From contig NZ_JAFMYW010000005.1 in the NCBI RefSeq assembly GCF_017353175.1, positions 372,001-436,000 on the forward strand: a stretch of DNA of 64,000 bases, read 5' to 3'. Both the position numbers and the translations under genes were made by a program. The stretch comes from Fibrella forsythiae (GTDB lineage: Bacteria; Bacteroidota; Bacteroidia; Cytophagales; Spirosomataceae). Numbering within the stretch: the first letter of the stretch is position 1; each line of letters begins with the position of its first letter. Shown here piece by piece: positions 63,865-64,000 of the stretch. Under the pieces are notes generated by a model. It had not been told where the DNA came from. It did no database searches and worked only from the letters and a program-made list of their open reading frames with translations.

Positions 63865-64000
63865 TTATTTGCCAGTAAACTCCCGGATGTTATCCGCTAC
63901 CCGGTTCATCAGGGTTTTGCGGGCTTCAACGCTGCTCCAGGCGATGTGCGGAGCCAGAATGATCCGTTCCGGATGGGTCATGGTCAGGTATGGATGATCG
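63865..64000 (-). CDS. D-2-hydroxyacid dehydrogenase (C-terminal end, cut by window edge)
   Basis: The last 44 codons of a minus-strand gene: THPERIILAPHIAWSSVEAR followed by KTLMNRVADNIREFTGK and stop. The A-P-H-I-A-W motif carries the catalytic His of NAD-dependent D-2-hydroxyacid dehydrogenases (glycerate/hydroxypyruvate type). The rest of the gene lies to the right of base 64000. Exact substrate cannot be told from this piece. Confidence 0.85.
   Translation of the reverse strand, partial: DHPYLTMTHPERIILAPHIAWSSVEARKTLMNRVADNIREFTGK

Overview
The window is chromosomal DNA of a Bacteroidota member, most likely a Cytophagales bacterium close to Spirosoma. The evidence is a set of lineage-typical proteins (DUF4295 next to L33, DUF4293, DUF1593, GH92, HHH-plus-barrel and GEVED proteins, and an alpha-2-macroglobulin carrying a SusC-like NEVVVVGYG motif), promoter -7 elements of the TAnnTTTG type, and start codons that mostly lack Shine-Dalgarno sequences. 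No rRNA, CRISPR array, prophage or intact insertion sequence was seen. There is one tRNA, an initiator tRNA-Met.

Layout. 1-9.8 kb is housekeeping: ftsY (cut by the window edge), bL38/DUF4295, rpmG, a deacetylase, a flavin monooxygenase, tRNA-fMet, era, der, a small AT-rich ArsR-like island, ruvB and a sugar nucleotidyltransferase. 10-12.6 kb is phenylalanine/tyrosine catabolism (hppD, phhA, a MarR regulator). 12.7-18.4 kb holds a disordered acidic protein, an esterase-like protein, a VTT membrane protein, an MDR oxidoreductase, an aquaglyceroporin and an acyl-ACP thioesterase. 18.5-32.3 kb is an accessory block for polysaccharide and sugar use: GH92 followed by a GH27-like remnant, two paralogous propeller/HEAT/cytochrome c proteins around a ceramidase-like membrane protein, two divergent DUF1593 proteins and a Tat-exported Gfo/Idh/MocA oxidoreductase.

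32.4-47 kb has an HHH/outer-membrane barrel protein, the fadA-fadJ beta-oxidation pair, a reprolysin-like metalloprotease, an exported TPR-ASKHA protein, an S41 protease, free-methionine-sulfoxide reductase, mnmD, DUF4293 and two small exported proteins. 47.3-53.9 kb is one 2195-residue alpha-2-macroglobulin. 54-64 kb has a lipase-like lipoprotein, an MFS transporter, a bestrophin, a GNAT enzyme, a divergent DeoC, an ECF sigma factor overlapping a membrane-anchored barrel protein, and a Rieske / b561-like / YceI group, ending in a partial D-2-hydroxyacid dehydrogenase.

Two genome-scale signals cut across the genes. First, the 10-mer CAGGTACGTT (or its complement) occurs 24 times by hand count and its 7-base core GGTACGT at least 67 times, on both strands, in several reading frames, mostly inside genes. 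This resembles in kind the HIP1, uptake-sequence or Chi-like words of other bacteria and is the best candidate for an undescribed system here. Second, many intergenic gaps hold long hairpins with arms of up to about 46 bp. They fall into sequence families that share arm or loop modules, and several sit directly before start codons rather than after genes.
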